15,366 nt of DNA, taken from NCBI GenBank assembly GCA_016204645.1, contig JACQKI010000006.1, positions 1-15,366 on the forward strand, in the 5' to 3' direction. Positions 7,545 through 15,008 of the stretch are shown piece after piece. Both the position numbers and the translations under genes were made by a program. Below the pieces are notes generated by a model that ran no database searches, had not been told where the DNA came from, and was given only the letters and a program-made list of their open reading frames with translations. Positions within the stretch are counted from its first letter, which is position 1. The number at the start of each line of letters is the position of its first letter. This DNA is from Candidatus Kerfeldbacteria bacterium (lineage in GTDB: Bacteria; Patescibacteriota; Patescibacteriia; SBBC01).

Positions 7545-7919
7545 CTACTGACTCATGCCGCTCTGGCCCATTTGGCCGGCCGCTGGCTTGGCCATGGCCC
7601 CACCGCCGCGAGCCCCGAAGTATACGAGCAAACCGGCCACGCCGAGGAGCGCGTGAACGTAGTTGAACAGAACCGGCAGATCGATGATCCCGAGTATTTC
7701 TTCGACCCCGGCAAAACCGATGACGGCGAGCAGCACGCCGATGACGCCGACCCACATGGTGTAGCCTTTGTGGCTCTTGCTCAACACTACGCCGAGCAAA
7801 CCGGCGACGATGTGGAAGACGCCGTGGGCAGGCATCAGTTTGATCGGTTCAAGGAAAAAGTTAAGAATCCCGACAAGAATCAGGACCCATCCGACGATCA
7901 TCGCAAATTGTTTAGTCAT
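7545..7919 (-). CDS. Four-helix membrane protein, DUF4383-like
   Basis: A 124-aa integral membrane protein with four helices at about residues 6-26, 32-50, 52-72 and 84-104. Histidines sit at the starts of helices 2 (AHGVFHIVAGLLG) and 4 (NYVHALLGVAGLL). The His-plus-GLLG pattern repeated between the two halves is what I associate with DUF4383, small membrane proteins of unknown function. The C-terminal tail is Gly/Met/Gln-rich (MGQSGMSQ). Translation starts at ATG 7919 behind AAAGGGGG (7929-7936), 9 nt away. It has its own promoter, divergent from ftsK, and shares a terminator with the convergent gene. No biochemical role can be given. Confidence 0.85.
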   Translation of the reverse strand: MTKQFAMIVGWVLILVGILNFFLEPIKLMPAHGVFHIVAGLLGVVLSKSHKGYTMWVGVIGVLLAVIGFAGVEEILGIIDLPVLFNYVHALLGVAGLLVYFGARGGGAMAKPAAGQMGQSGMSQ

Positions 7920-7968
7920 TCCTGGTCACCCCCTTTCAAGGTTTGAGGGATGTGCATAGCGTGAAACT

Positions 7969-7977
7969 ATTGTAGCA
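7969..7977 (-). promoter_or_regulatory. Extended -10 promoter of the DUF4383-like gene
   Basis: On the minus strand TGC-TACAAT (-10 at 7974-7969, TGn at 7977-7975) gives a 5/6 -10 box with extension. The region 17 bp upstream, TTTCCT, is a poor -35, which extended -10 promoters tolerate. The transcript would start near 7962, about 43 nt before the ATG. Confidence 0.6.
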
Positions 7978-8029
7978 GAGCGCGACCAAGCAGGAAAGCA
8001 GAGAAATTGTCTCGTTCCGCGCTGATCTG

Positions 8030-8044
8030 GACCGAGCGTCGGTC
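8030..8044. promoter_or_regulatory. Inverted repeat GACCGA-GCG-TCGGTC upstream of ftsK (operator candidate)
   Basis: A perfect 6-bp inverted repeat with a 3-bp centre. It ends next to the expected -35 position of the ftsK promoter and lies in the divergent intergenic region. It could be a binding site for a dimeric regulator. That role is inference from symmetry and place. Confidence 0.35.
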
Positions 8045-8073
8045 TGTACGGATGCGTAAAAATATGGTACAGT
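8045..8073 (+). promoter_or_regulatory. Promoter of the ftsK-HTH-recA cluster
   Basis: TGG-TACAGT is an extended -10 (TGn 8065-8067, -10 8068-8073). The -35 position (TGTACG, 8045-8050, 17-bp spacer) matches only 3/6. The transcription start would be near 8080, leaving only about 12 nt before ATG 8092, and no Shine-Dalgarno is visible there. Confidence 0.5.
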
Positions 8074-8091
8074 TTCGTAGTTCAACCCGGT

Positions 8092-10344
8092 ATGCAGGAA
8101 GCTAGAAACGAGCGTCGGGCGACCTCGGCCAACCGGAAGCGAGCTGACGGAGAAAGTTCGAAGCGACCAGAACCGCTCAATCCGGAGACACGCCACGGTA
8201 TCACCGTGGTCGTTCTATTTACCGTGGCCGCCATTGCTGCGCTCAGCCTGTTCAGCTTGGCCGGTCCGCTCGGCGCGCAGATCAACTACGGATTGACCTT
8301 GCTGCTCGGCGGCTTCCGATGGCTGGTGCCGGTCGGATTCGTCGCGGTCGGCTACCTGCTGCTGTTTCCGGATCGCTACCCACTGCGCGCTTCATCGTAC
8401 GTCGGCTTGGGGTTGCTGGTGCTGAGCGGCACCGGGCTGCTGCACCTGACCATCGCCCAGGTTGAGGCCGTGGCCGCCATTCCGTCCGGTGACGGCGGCG
8501 GCTACCTCGGACTGCTCCTGAGCTACCCACTGCGCGCCGTGGTCGGCTCGCTCGCGACGACCGTAGTGCTGGTGTCACTGCTGGTGATTGCCTTGCTGGT
8601 AACGTTCAACACCACCCTCACCTCTTTGGCCGCCCGCGGCAACGTCGTCGGCTCGTGGTACGGGACCGTGCGGGCGTGGTGGTACCGGCTGCGCTACCGG
8701 ATTGAGCGGCAGGAAGCGGCCTTGGGCGATGGCACCGAACCGGAACCGGCCGAAGCGCCGGAGCAGCCGGCAGCCTTTGAGCAACGTGCGGTGGCGCCGG
8801 CCAGACCGGCTGACGGCCAGCAAGCCAAGCTGTTTGAGCCGTCGCGCCGGAAGCACCGGAAGATTGAAATCCCGCTCGACTTGCTCGATCGTACGCCCTC
8901 GAAAGCCAGCCTCAGCCAGCTGGACGAAAAGAAGGAGCACATCCGAAAGACCCTGCAGAACTTCGGGATCGAGGTTGAGATGGGCGCGGTCAACGTCGGG
9001 CCAACGGTCACCCAGTTCACGCTCAAGCCGGCCGAAGGCGTGAAGCTCAGTCAGATCACCGCCCTCCACAACGATTTGGCGCTGGCTTTGGCCGCTCACC
9101 CGATCCGGATCGAAGCGCCGATTCCGGGCCTGTCGTTGGTCGGCATCGAAGTCCCGAACGAGTCGGTGGCCATTGTCAACCTTCGCGACATCATCGAATC
9201 GGAACCGTTCAAGAAACGAAAATCGAACCTGACCTTCACGTTGGGCAAAGACGTGGCTGGCGGGCCGTGGGTCGCCAATCTCGACCCAATGCCGCACCTG
9301 CTGATTGCCGGCGCGACCGGTTCCGGCAAGTCCGTCATGCTCAATTCGCTGATCATCTCGTTGCTGTACGCTAACTCGCCCGACGACCTGAAACTGATCA
9401 TGGTCGACCCGAAGCGAGTCGAGTTCACCGTGTACAACGATATCCCTCACCTGCTGACGCCGGTGATTAGCGAAACCCAGAAGACGGTCAATGCGCTGCG
9501 CTGGATCGTCGGCGAAATGGATCGGCGTTTTCAGGTGCTGTCGAACAGCGGCCAGCGGAACATCCAGGCCTACCACCGCGAGGTCGATGACGGCATGCCC
9601 TACATCGTTCTGATCATTGACGAGCTGGCCGATCTGATGAGCGTAGCCGCGCAGGAAGTTGAAGGAGCCATCATCCGGCTGGCGCAAATGGCTCGGGCCG
9701 TCGGCATCCACCTGGTGGTAGCCACTCAGCGGCCGAGCGTGAACGTGATTACCGGATTAATCAAGGCCAACATTACCGCTCGGATCGGATTCAGTGTCGC
9801 CTCGGCCGTCGATTCGCGGACTATCCTCGACATGTCGGGCGCCGAGAAGCTGCTCGGCAAAGGCGACATGCTTTTCGTTTCGAGCGAACTCTCGAAGCCG
9901 AAACGGCTGCAGGCGGCCTACGTCTCAGATAACGAAATTCAGCGCGTCACCCAGTTTTTAAAAGACCAGGCTAAGCCCGATTATGTTCCGTCCGTGACTG
10001 AAAAACCGACGGCTGAGGGCGGGCCCGTCGGCCTGCAAGAGCTGGGTGAGGACGAGCTGCTGGATGAGGCTAAGGATTTGATCCTGCGTTCGGGCAAGGC
10101 CTCGGCTTCGTTTTTACAGCGTCGGCTGCGCGTCGGCTACGCGCGGGCGGCCCGACTACTCGATTTGCTGGAAGAACGGGGGATCATCGGGCCGGGTGAG
10201 GGCGCCAAGCCGCGCGATATCCTGATTAGCCGAGAGGGGTACGCCGCTGGTGAGGACCTTGTCGATGACGATCAAGACGAAGATGCCGCGCCGGACCAGG
10301 CGGCCGAGGACGGGTCCTCGGACGAGCCGCGGCCGACCTCATGA
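8092..10344 (+). CDS. ftsK: DNA translocase FtsK/SpoIIIE family
   Basis: A 750-aa septum-associated, ATP-driven dsDNA translocase that clears and aligns the chromosome at division. A basic N-terminus is followed by about four membrane helices (about 36-57, 66-92, 101-122, 140-172). Then come a Pro/Glu/Ala-rich linker (about 205-255), the alpha domain (about 257-365) and the RecA-like beta motor. The motor has Walker A GATGSGKS (407-414), Walker B YIVLIIDE (504-511) and the ATQRP motif that follows it in this family. The winged-helix gamma domain, which in the family reads polar DNA motifs, is at about 652-718. An acidic 30-residue tail (DDDQDEDAAPDQ type) extends past gamma, which is unusual. 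The linker is short compared with E. coli FtsK. The start lacks a Shine-Dalgarno; a short or leaderless leader is likely. The stop overlaps the next start as ATGA. Confidence 0.96.
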   Translation: MQEARNERRATSANRKRADGESSKRPEPLNPETRHGITVVVLFTVAAIAALSLFSLAGPLGAQINYGLTLLLGGFRWLVPVGFVAVGYLLLFPDRYPLRASSYVGLGLLVLSGTGLLHLTIAQVEAVAAIPSGDGGGYLGLLLSYPLRAVVGSLATTVVLVSLLVIALLVTFNTTLTSLAARGNVVGSWYGTVRAWWYRLRYRIERQEAALGDGTEPEPAEAPEQPAAFEQRAVAPARPADGQQAKLFEPSRRKHRKIEIPLDLLDRTPSKASLSQLDEKKEHIRKTLQNFGIEVEMGAVNVGPTVTQFTLKPAEGVKLSQITALHNDLALALAAHPIRIEAPIPGLSLVGIEVPNESVAIVNLRDIIESEPFKKRKSNLTFTLGKDVAGGPWVANLDPMPHLLIAGATGSGKSVMLNSLIISLLYANSPDDLKLIMVDPKRVEFTVYNDIPHLLTPVISETQKTVNALRWIVGEMDRRFQVLSNSGQRNIQAYHREVDDGMPYIVLIIDELADLMSVAAQEVEGAIIRLAQMARAVGIHLVVATQRPSVNVITGLIKANITARIGFSVASAVDSRTILDMSGAEKLLGKGDMLFVSSELSKPKRLQAAYVSDNEIQRVTQFLKDQAKPDYVPSVTEKPTAEGGPVGLQELGEDELLDEAKDLILRSGKASASFLQRRLRVGYARAARLLDLLEERGIIGPGEGAKPRDILISREGYAAGEDLVDDDQDEDAAPDQAAEDGSSDEPRPTS

Positions 10345-11018
10345 CTGATTTTCGGTCGCGGTCGATACAGGCCGTTGATACGCTGGGTGAACGTCTGCGG
10401 CGGATGCGCCGAGAAAACGGATTGAGCCTCGAGACGGTGTCGCGGCGGACCGGCGTCAGCCTCAAGCACCTGCAGGCGATTGAAGACGGACGCTACGGCG
10501 ACTTGCCCGGAGCGGTCTATGCTCGCAGCTTCATTCGCGCCTACGCCCGAGCTCTCGACGTCCGCGAAGACGCGGCGCTGCAGCAGTTCGATCGGGAGTA
10601 CGCCATAGCCGCGAAGCTCCGGCCGTCGCCACCGGCCGACCCGACCTCGCCGCAGCCGCCGCGAGTCTGGGTGACGCCGCAGCGGATGCGATGGGCGGCG
10701 GTGGTCTTGCTGACCATCGGCATTCTGGTATACTTGGGCTTGGAAATTCGGAACCTTAACTCCCCGCCGTCGCTGACCATTGAATCGCCGGTTGACCAGC
10801 TGACCACCGCCGCCCGAACCGTCGAACTGATTGGCCAGACCGATCCGGAGACGGTCGTCACGGCCAACGGCCGACCGATCGTGGTTGACCGCAGCGGGCG
10901 GTTTCGGGAGGTGCTCGACCTGCAGGTCGGCCTAAATACCGTGGTCATTCGGGCGGAGCGTAAACGCGGCAGCGCCACCACGGTCGTCCGGCAAATCCTC
11001 GTTCAACCAATTGACTAA
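10341..11018 (+). CDS. HTH one-pass membrane protein, RodZ-like
   Basis: A 225-aa protein with an N-terminal Cro/CI-type helix-turn-helix (about 14-70, HTH_25 style, with LSLETVSRRTGVSLKHLQAIE), a Pro-rich linker (93-110), one membrane helix (about 117-135), and an extracytoplasmic Ig-like beta domain (about 143-223) containing NGRPIVVDRSGRF. This is the architecture of RodZ, which links the MreB cytoskeleton to the envelope. The C-terminal Ig-like domain is of the type seen in CPR homologues, not E. coli RodZ's own C-terminal domain, so I give no symbol. The ATG overlaps the ftsK stop by 4 bp (ATGA), so the two are translationally coupled. The positioning between ftsK and recA suggests a division/shape and chromosome maintenance operon. 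Confidence 0.88.
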   Translation: MTDFRSRSIQAVDTLGERLRRMRRENGLSLETVSRRTGVSLKHLQAIEDGRYGDLPGAVYARSFIRAYARALDVREDAALQQFDREYAIAAKLRPSPPADPTSPQPPRVWVTPQRMRWAAVVLLTIGILVYLGLEIRNLNSPPSLTIESPVDQLTTAARTVELIGQTDPETVVTANGRPIVVDRSGRFREVLDLQVGLNTVVIRAERKRGSATTVVRQILVQPID

Positions 11019-11043
11019 TTCGGTGGCCTAGCAAGGAGTACGT

Positions 11044-12081
11044 ATGGCCAAAGAAAAAAATACGGGCTCGACTGACGCGCGGCGGAACGCCGCGCAGTCG
11101 GCCATCGAGCAAATCCGCGAACGGTTCGGCGCCGGGTCGATCATGAAGTTCGGCGAAGCCAAGACGATGCAGGTTGACGCGATTACCACCGGCTGCACGT
11201 CGTTGGACATCGCCCTGGGCGTGTTCGGCGTACCGCGCGGCCGGGTGATCGAGATATTCGGCCCGGAGTCATCGGGCAAGACCACCTTGGCACAGCACAT
11301 CGTGGCCGAGGTGCAGAAAGCCGGGGGCGTAGCGGCCTTCATTGACGCCGAGCACGCGCTCGATCCGGAGTACGCCAAGAAAATCGGCGTTAACGTCGAC
11401 GAGATGCTGATCAGCCAGCCCGATACCGGCGAACAGGCGTTGGAAATTTTGGAAACGCTGGTCCGGTCAAACGCGGTCGACGCGGTAGTAGTCGACTCGG
11501 TCGCGGCCCTGACGCCGAAATCGGAAATTGAAGGCGAAATGGGCGAGCCGCAAATGGGCTTGCAAGCCCGGTTGATGAGCCAGGCGCTGCGCAAGCTGAC
11601 CGCCATCGTTTCGAAGAGCCGGACGATTGTGATATTCATCAACCAGACCCGAATGAAAATCGGTGTGTTCTTTGGAAATCCCGAAACCACGACCGGCGGT
11701 ACCGCCCTGAAGTTCTACTCGTCGGTCCGAATCGAAGTCCGCCGCATCGGGCAATTGAAGCAGGCCGAGAAAGTCATCGGCAACCGCGTCATCGCAAAAG
11801 TGGTGAAGAACAAGGTGGCGGCGCCGTTCCGCACGACCGAGTTCGACATCCTCTACAATGAAGGGATTTCGAAAGAGGGCGATGCCATCGACGCCGGGCT
11901 GCAGTGGGGCGTGCTGACCAAGTCCGGCAACACCGTCTCGTTCGGCGAAGTCAAGCTTGGGGTCGGCCGCGAGAACTGCCGGCAGTATCTGAAGCAGAAT
12001 CCGAAAACGTTAGAAGAGATTCGGAGCAAGATCATAACAACGGTGAAAGCTAAGCGGGAAGAAGAGAGTAATACAGCCTAG
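11044..12081 (+). CDS. recA: Recombinase RecA
   Basis: A 345-aa ATP-dependent strand-exchange protein that also acts as coprotease in the SOS response. Seen: Walker A GPESSGKT (73-80), the [11 protein letters not shown] segment (101-111), Walker B VVVDS (148-152), the L1 region with [17 protein letters not shown] (164-180), and [22 protein letters not shown] (198-219), which covers the start of L2. Cys51 is in the usual TTGCTSLD context. No intein. The C-terminal tail is short with a modest acidic patch (KREEESN). The ribosome binding site AAGGAG (11033-11038) is 5 nt from the ATG. There are 25 bp after the HTH gene, so it is likely in the same operon. No LexA-type operator was recognised just upstream, and recX does not follow. 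Confidence 0.98.
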   Translation: MAKEKNTGSTDARRNAAQSAIEQIRERFGAGSIMKFGEAKTMQVDAITTGCTSLDIALGVFGVPRGRVIEIFGPESSGKTTLAQHIVAEVQKAGGVAAFIDAEHALDPEYAKKIGVNVDEMLISQPDTGEQALEILETLVRSNAVDAVVVDSVAALTPKSEIEGEMGEPQMGLQARLMSQALRKLTAIVSKSRTIVIFINQTRMKIGVFFGNPETTTGGTALKFYSSVRIEVRRIGQLKQAEKVIGNRVIAKVVKNKVAAPFRTTEFDILYNEGISKEGDAIDAGLQWGVLTKSGNTVSFGEVKLGVGRENCRQYLKQNPKTLEEIRSKIITTVKAKREEESNTA

Positions 12082-12105
12082 GCGGCCTAGAGAGGGACCA
12101 TCACT

Positions 12106-14025
12106 ATGAGTACAACTCACTTACGTTGGTTACTCGCTATGGGCGTTATGTTATTTACGCTCGGATCGGTGCATGGAGCAAGTGCGGTGGAACCAACAAA
12201 AGTCTCTGAGTTTGTGCCGGCGCAGGGGATTGTTTACGATGTCGAAAAGTCCGGGACGTATCTGTACCTCGGTGCTTACCGCGGATTATTGATACTTGAT
12301 GTAACTGATAAAAATAAGCCCAAGTTAATTGGAAGCTACGAAACACTTCGTTCGGAAGGTAGCTACATCTCTGATCTTGAGGTTGTCGGTTCATATGTAT
12401 ACGCCGCCGTACAGCCGTATGGTCTGTTTGTTTTTGATGTGTCTGATCCGACCTCACCGAAGAAAGTCGGCTCATACAAGACCATTGGCTACCAGAGCGA
12501 TAAAGTTACCATGGTTGGCAACTATGCATACCTGAGCGGCAGTCTCCTCCAAATTATTGACGTTTCAACGCCAGCCTCTCCGACGTTTAAGAAGAACATT
12601 GCATTGAGCGGAGCAGCTGGACGTCCGTTTGTTTCCTCAACAAAATTGTACGTGCCAATTATCGGTGGAAGTGCATGCAGCTCACCAGGTTCGTTGGTCA
12701 TTTACGATGTGGCCGATAAGTTGAACCCAGTTATGTTTGGGTCAGTCGCTACAAAATGTCACGCTTTAAGTGTAGTCGTCGAAGGAAACACGGCGTACGT
12801 AGCTGACGGAACTGGCGGCTTAGTAACCATTGACGTAACCAACTCTACCGCGCCGACTTTCCTCGGACAGTACGACACCGCCAACTACGCGGCAAACGTT
12901 GCACTCAACCAGTCGACGGCCTATGTCTCAGACGGAAACTCAATCGTTACATTAAACGTCAGCGCGCCTGCTGCACCGACGCTCGCTTCTAATCGTTCAA
13001 TCAACACTGGCGGGGCTTCACCGGATTTGATTGTGACCGACGATTCTCGAATGTACCTTAGCGGCGGAAATCGAGCGGTGGTTTACATCCTGAATACCGA
13101 GTCCCCAGCACTTGATTTGGTACACACCTTTAAAACCCGTTTTCCCTTCAAGGACGTTTTCGTGACTCGCAGCATGTCTCCGTACGCCTTAGCGATCGAT
13201 TCAGTCATGGGTATGTGGGTGATTGATACGGCGGCAACGGGTGGGCCGACTGCGCTGACGTTGTACGATACACCGGGCACGCCGCAACGGGTCATCAAGC
13301 ATGGTGCTCAAGCCTACATTGCCGACAAGGAAGGCGGGCTGGTTATACTCGATGTCGACAAATCGATTCCGGCCGGTTCTGAGCCGCCGCCGATTCAGGC
13401 GCCTAAACTGCTGGCCCGTTACACCAAAGCCAAGTTGGTTTGGGATGTAGATTTGTTTGGAAAATACGCGTACTTGGCCGCTGGGGCTGAGGGAGTGTGG
13501 GTGCTGGATATCTCCAACCCAAGCAAACCGAAACGCGTCGGCGTTTATCCAACTGCCAATGATCTGCGGTACATCGAGGTGGTGGGCAATTACGCGTACG
13601 TAGCCGGCAATCGGGGTGCTATCATCACGCTTGACGTTTCCAACCCGAGAAAACCAACCCGCACCAGCGTAATCTCACATCGCTCAACTCGACTGCTTCG
13701 CAGCAGTCGACTGTACTCGGCAGCCTTGACTAAGGGATTGAACGTCTTCAGTTTATCAGACCCAACCCGCCCAAGACTGCTTGGAAACGTGGATACGAAG
13801 GGAACGGCTTGGTCAGTGACCATGGGCGGTTCGAAGCGCGCGTACGTGGCTGACGGGAAGCAAGGTATCGCGATTATTGATGTGTCAAAATCCTCGAAGC
13901 CGGTCCAACTGGCAACATACAAGGTCAAGGGCGGCGACGTGCGGGCGATTTCCAAGCCGTACGGCTTACTGGTTGTGGCTGCTGGCACGGTCGGTATTAT
14001 CATGGTTGACGTGACCGGCATCTGA
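12106..14025 (+). CDS. Secreted LVIVD-repeat beta-propeller protein
   Basis: A 639-aa protein with a signal peptide (about 1-27, core LLAMGVMLFTLGSV, cleavage near GASA). The rest is built of about 14 repeats of roughly 42 residues. The clearest copies read like VVGNYAYVAGNRG followed by a hydrophobic strand, DVSNP and a KP or SP turn: for example GLLILDVTD, GLFVFDVSDP, GVWVLDISNP, AIITLDVSNP. This is the LVIVD family, predicted to fold as beta-propellers. Fourteen repeats would suit two seven-bladed propellers. No enzymatic residues or C-terminal anchor were seen, so it is probably a secreted or surface binding protein. The ribosome binding site AGAGGG is 9 nt from the ATG and only 24 bp separate it from recA, so read-through from recA is likely. 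The first two thirds look more AT-rich than the neighbouring genes. It ends at a terminator shared with the convergent gene. Confidence 0.9.
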   Translation: MSTTHLRWLLAMGVMLFTLGSVHGASAVEPTKVSEFVPAQGIVYDVEKSGTYLYLGAYRGLLILDVTDKNKPKLIGSYETLRSEGSYISDLEVVGSYVYAAVQPYGLFVFDVSDPTSPKKVGSYKTIGYQSDKVTMVGNYAYLSGSLLQIIDVSTPASPTFKKNIALSGAAGRPFVSSTKLYVPIIGGSACSSPGSLVIYDVADKLNPVMFGSVATKCHALSVVVEGNTAYVADGTGGLVTIDVTNSTAPTFLGQYDTANYAANVALNQSTAYVSDGNSIVTLNVSAPAAPTLASNRSINTGGASPDLIVTDDSRMYLSGGNRAVVYILNTESPALDLVHTFKTRFPFKDVFVTRSMSPYALAIDSVMGMWVIDTAATGGPTALTLYDTPGTPQRVIKHGAQAYIADKEGGLVILDVDKSIPAGSEPPPIQAPKLLARYTKAKLVWDVDLFGKYAYLAAGAEGVWVLDISNPSKPKRVGVYPTANDLRYIEVVGNYAYVAGNRGAIITLDVSNPRKPTRTSVISHRSTRLLRSSRLYSAALTKGLNVFSLSDPTRPRLLGNVDTKGTAWSVTMGGSKRAYVADGKQGIAIIDVSKSSKPVQLATYKVKGGDVRAISKPYGLLVVAAGTVGIIMVDVTGI

Positions 14026-14039
14026 ATTAAAGAAACAGG

Positions 14040-14076
14040 AACCGCCCCCTCTTATGACGTGGGAGCGGTTTTGTTT
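14040..14076. terminator. Intrinsic terminator shared by convergent genes
   Basis: AACCGC-C-CCC (14040-14049) pairs with GGG-A-GCGGTT (14061-14070) with one mismatch, followed by TTGTTT. It terminates the LVIVD gene. Read on the minus strand the stem is followed by a looser T-rich tail. The stop codon of the minus-strand gene (14052-14054) lies in the loop, so that gene's last codons form one arm of the hairpin. Confidence 0.75.
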
Positions 14077-14894
14077 GAGTTGATTGGTGTTTTATCGATT
14101 CGTCCAATCAGATAGACCAGCAGAAAAATCGGCGTCATGACAGTCAGGTACGGGATGAGCTTGGTGCTGCCAGCGGTGGCGGCCAGTGTCACGAGCAAAG
14201 CCATTGCCTGCAGGACGGAGTGGATGATGGCCGCGCGGCGACCGAGATCGCGCAGGATGACCAGCGTGGCCAAGGCCAAGAACATGAAGTCGCCGCTGCC
14301 GACCACCCGGCCGGCGACGTTGACCGTCGGAAAAATGAGCAGGGGCAGCGGCGTTTGCGGGTACGGCGCCAGCGGCAGCCGCGGCAGGACGTAAGCGACG
14401 TTCAGGATGTCGTTGAACGTCAGGAGCACGAAGGCCAAGACGATGATGCGCGTGCGCAGCAGGTTCAGACGGATCATGAGCGTGGTGGCGCCGAGCGTGG
14501 CCGCTACGATCAGGGCGTTTGAAAGCTCGAAGCTGGGGTAGCGGTACTGAATGGTGAACGGGATGAGCACGGCGATCAGGGAAATGATGACGCTGAGCAA
14601 GTTGGAGCGGAACCAGCGGAAGGCCAGCAGCAGCACTGACTCAAAGGTCAGGAGGTAGAACAGCAACGTGGTGACGCCGGCCGCTTTCAGGAGCGGGGTG
14701 GCTGCAAAGCGAACAATCAACCAGATGCCGACACCAATGGCCGCGGTTAAAACCAAGGCAGCCGCACTGATTCGATTCGGCAACCGTTGGCGAAGTTGAT
14801 CAGCCGGCGGAACGAGACGGTAATAGAGAACGGCTAATAACCCGGCTACCAGGAAGATGATCGGGAGGACGTAGGTGGCCATGGGTGAGGACAT
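14052..14894 (-). CDS. Presenilin/signal peptide peptidase-like intramembrane aspartyl protease (A22-like, putative)
   Basis: A 280-aa, very hydrophobic protein with nine predicted membrane helices at about 8-26, 41-62, 70-93, 97-115, 121-142, 148-170, 200-216, 221-241 and 246-264. Nine helices is the presenilin/SPP topology. The three hallmark motifs appear in the right helices: an aspartate in helix 6 (TFND, D162, where presenilins have YD); GSGD at 199-202 starting helix 7 (family GxGD, catalytic D202), followed by FMF as in presenilin GLGDFIF; and PYL (248-250) at the start of helix 9, where the family has PAL, preceded by a Lys as in presenilin. If active it would cut membrane helices of other proteins inside the bilayer. 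The Tyr-to-Asn and Ala-to-Tyr changes leave some doubt. No Shine-Dalgarno precedes ATG 14894 or the in-frame ATG 14882. An inverted array of 7-bp repeats covers the start region. Confidence 0.72.
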   Translation of the reverse strand: MSSPMATYVLPIIFLVAGLLAVLYYRLVPPADQLRQRLPNRISAAALVLTAAIGVGIWLIVRFAATPLLKAAGVTTLLFYLLTFESVLLLAFRWFRSNLLSVIISLIAVLIPFTIQYRYPSFELSNALIVAATLGATTLMIRLNLLRTRIIVLAFVLLTFNDILNVAYVLPRLPLAPYPQTPLPLLIFPTVNVAGRVVGSGDFMFLALATLVILRDLGRRAAIIHSVLQAMALLVTLAATAGSTKLIPYLTVMTPIFLLVYLIGRIDKTPINSNKTAPTS

Positions 14895-14955
14895 GTGACT
14901 TGTGACGGCAGTCTTTAAGCTGCCGGAGTCATACGTAACACGTCACATGTCACAA
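14893..14955. repeat. Inverted array of 7-bp repeats (consensus DTGTGAC) around a small hairpin
   Basis: Two direct heptamers on the plus strand, ATGTGAC (14893-14899) and TTGTGAC (14900-14906), face four contiguous heptamers on the minus strand: TTGTGAC (14955-14949), ATGTGAC (14948-14942), GTGTTAC (14941-14935) and GTATGAC (14934-14928). Between them GGCAG (14907-14911) pairs with CTGCC (14920-14924) over an 8-nt loop. The outer 9 bp ACTTGTGAC/GTCACAAGT (14898-14906, 14949-14957) pair perfectly. The array covers the start codon and upstream region of the A22-like gene. It may be a multi-site operator or a small dispersed palindromic element. Confidence 0.6.
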
Positions 14956-14978
14956 GTTTTCTTTTTACACTCGTTCCA

Positions 14979-14999
14979 CCCGTTCGACGTGGCTCAGGG
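14979..14999. repeat. Copy resembling the dispersed CCCTGAGC...GTCGAA.GGG intergenic repeat
   Basis: On the minus strand, 10 bp after the EF-P stop codon, the sequence CCCTGAGC-CAC-GTCGAACGGG closely resembles a short repeat (CCCTGAGCGAAGTCGAAGGG) that I recall as dispersed between genes in many bacterial genomes. It is one divergent copy; the match is from memory. Confidence 0.35.
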
Positions 15000-15008
15000 T
15001 TTCGCTCG

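Noticed and set aside
7530..7946. 138-codon plus-strand frame overlapping the DUF4383-like gene
   Set aside because: The minus-strand frame encodes four clean membrane helices with a strong ribosome binding site and extended -10 promoter; the plus frame is polar and would include the terminator flank.
8575..9711. 378-codon open frame on the minus strand opposite ftsK
   Set aside because: A shadow of the conserved ftsK motor region; its translation has no domain-like pattern.
14898..14966. Hairpin ACTTGTGAC/GTCACAAGT followed by TTTTCTTTTT as an intrinsic terminator
   Set aside because: The T-run follows the stem only on the plus strand, where no gene ends; for efp on the minus strand no T-run follows.
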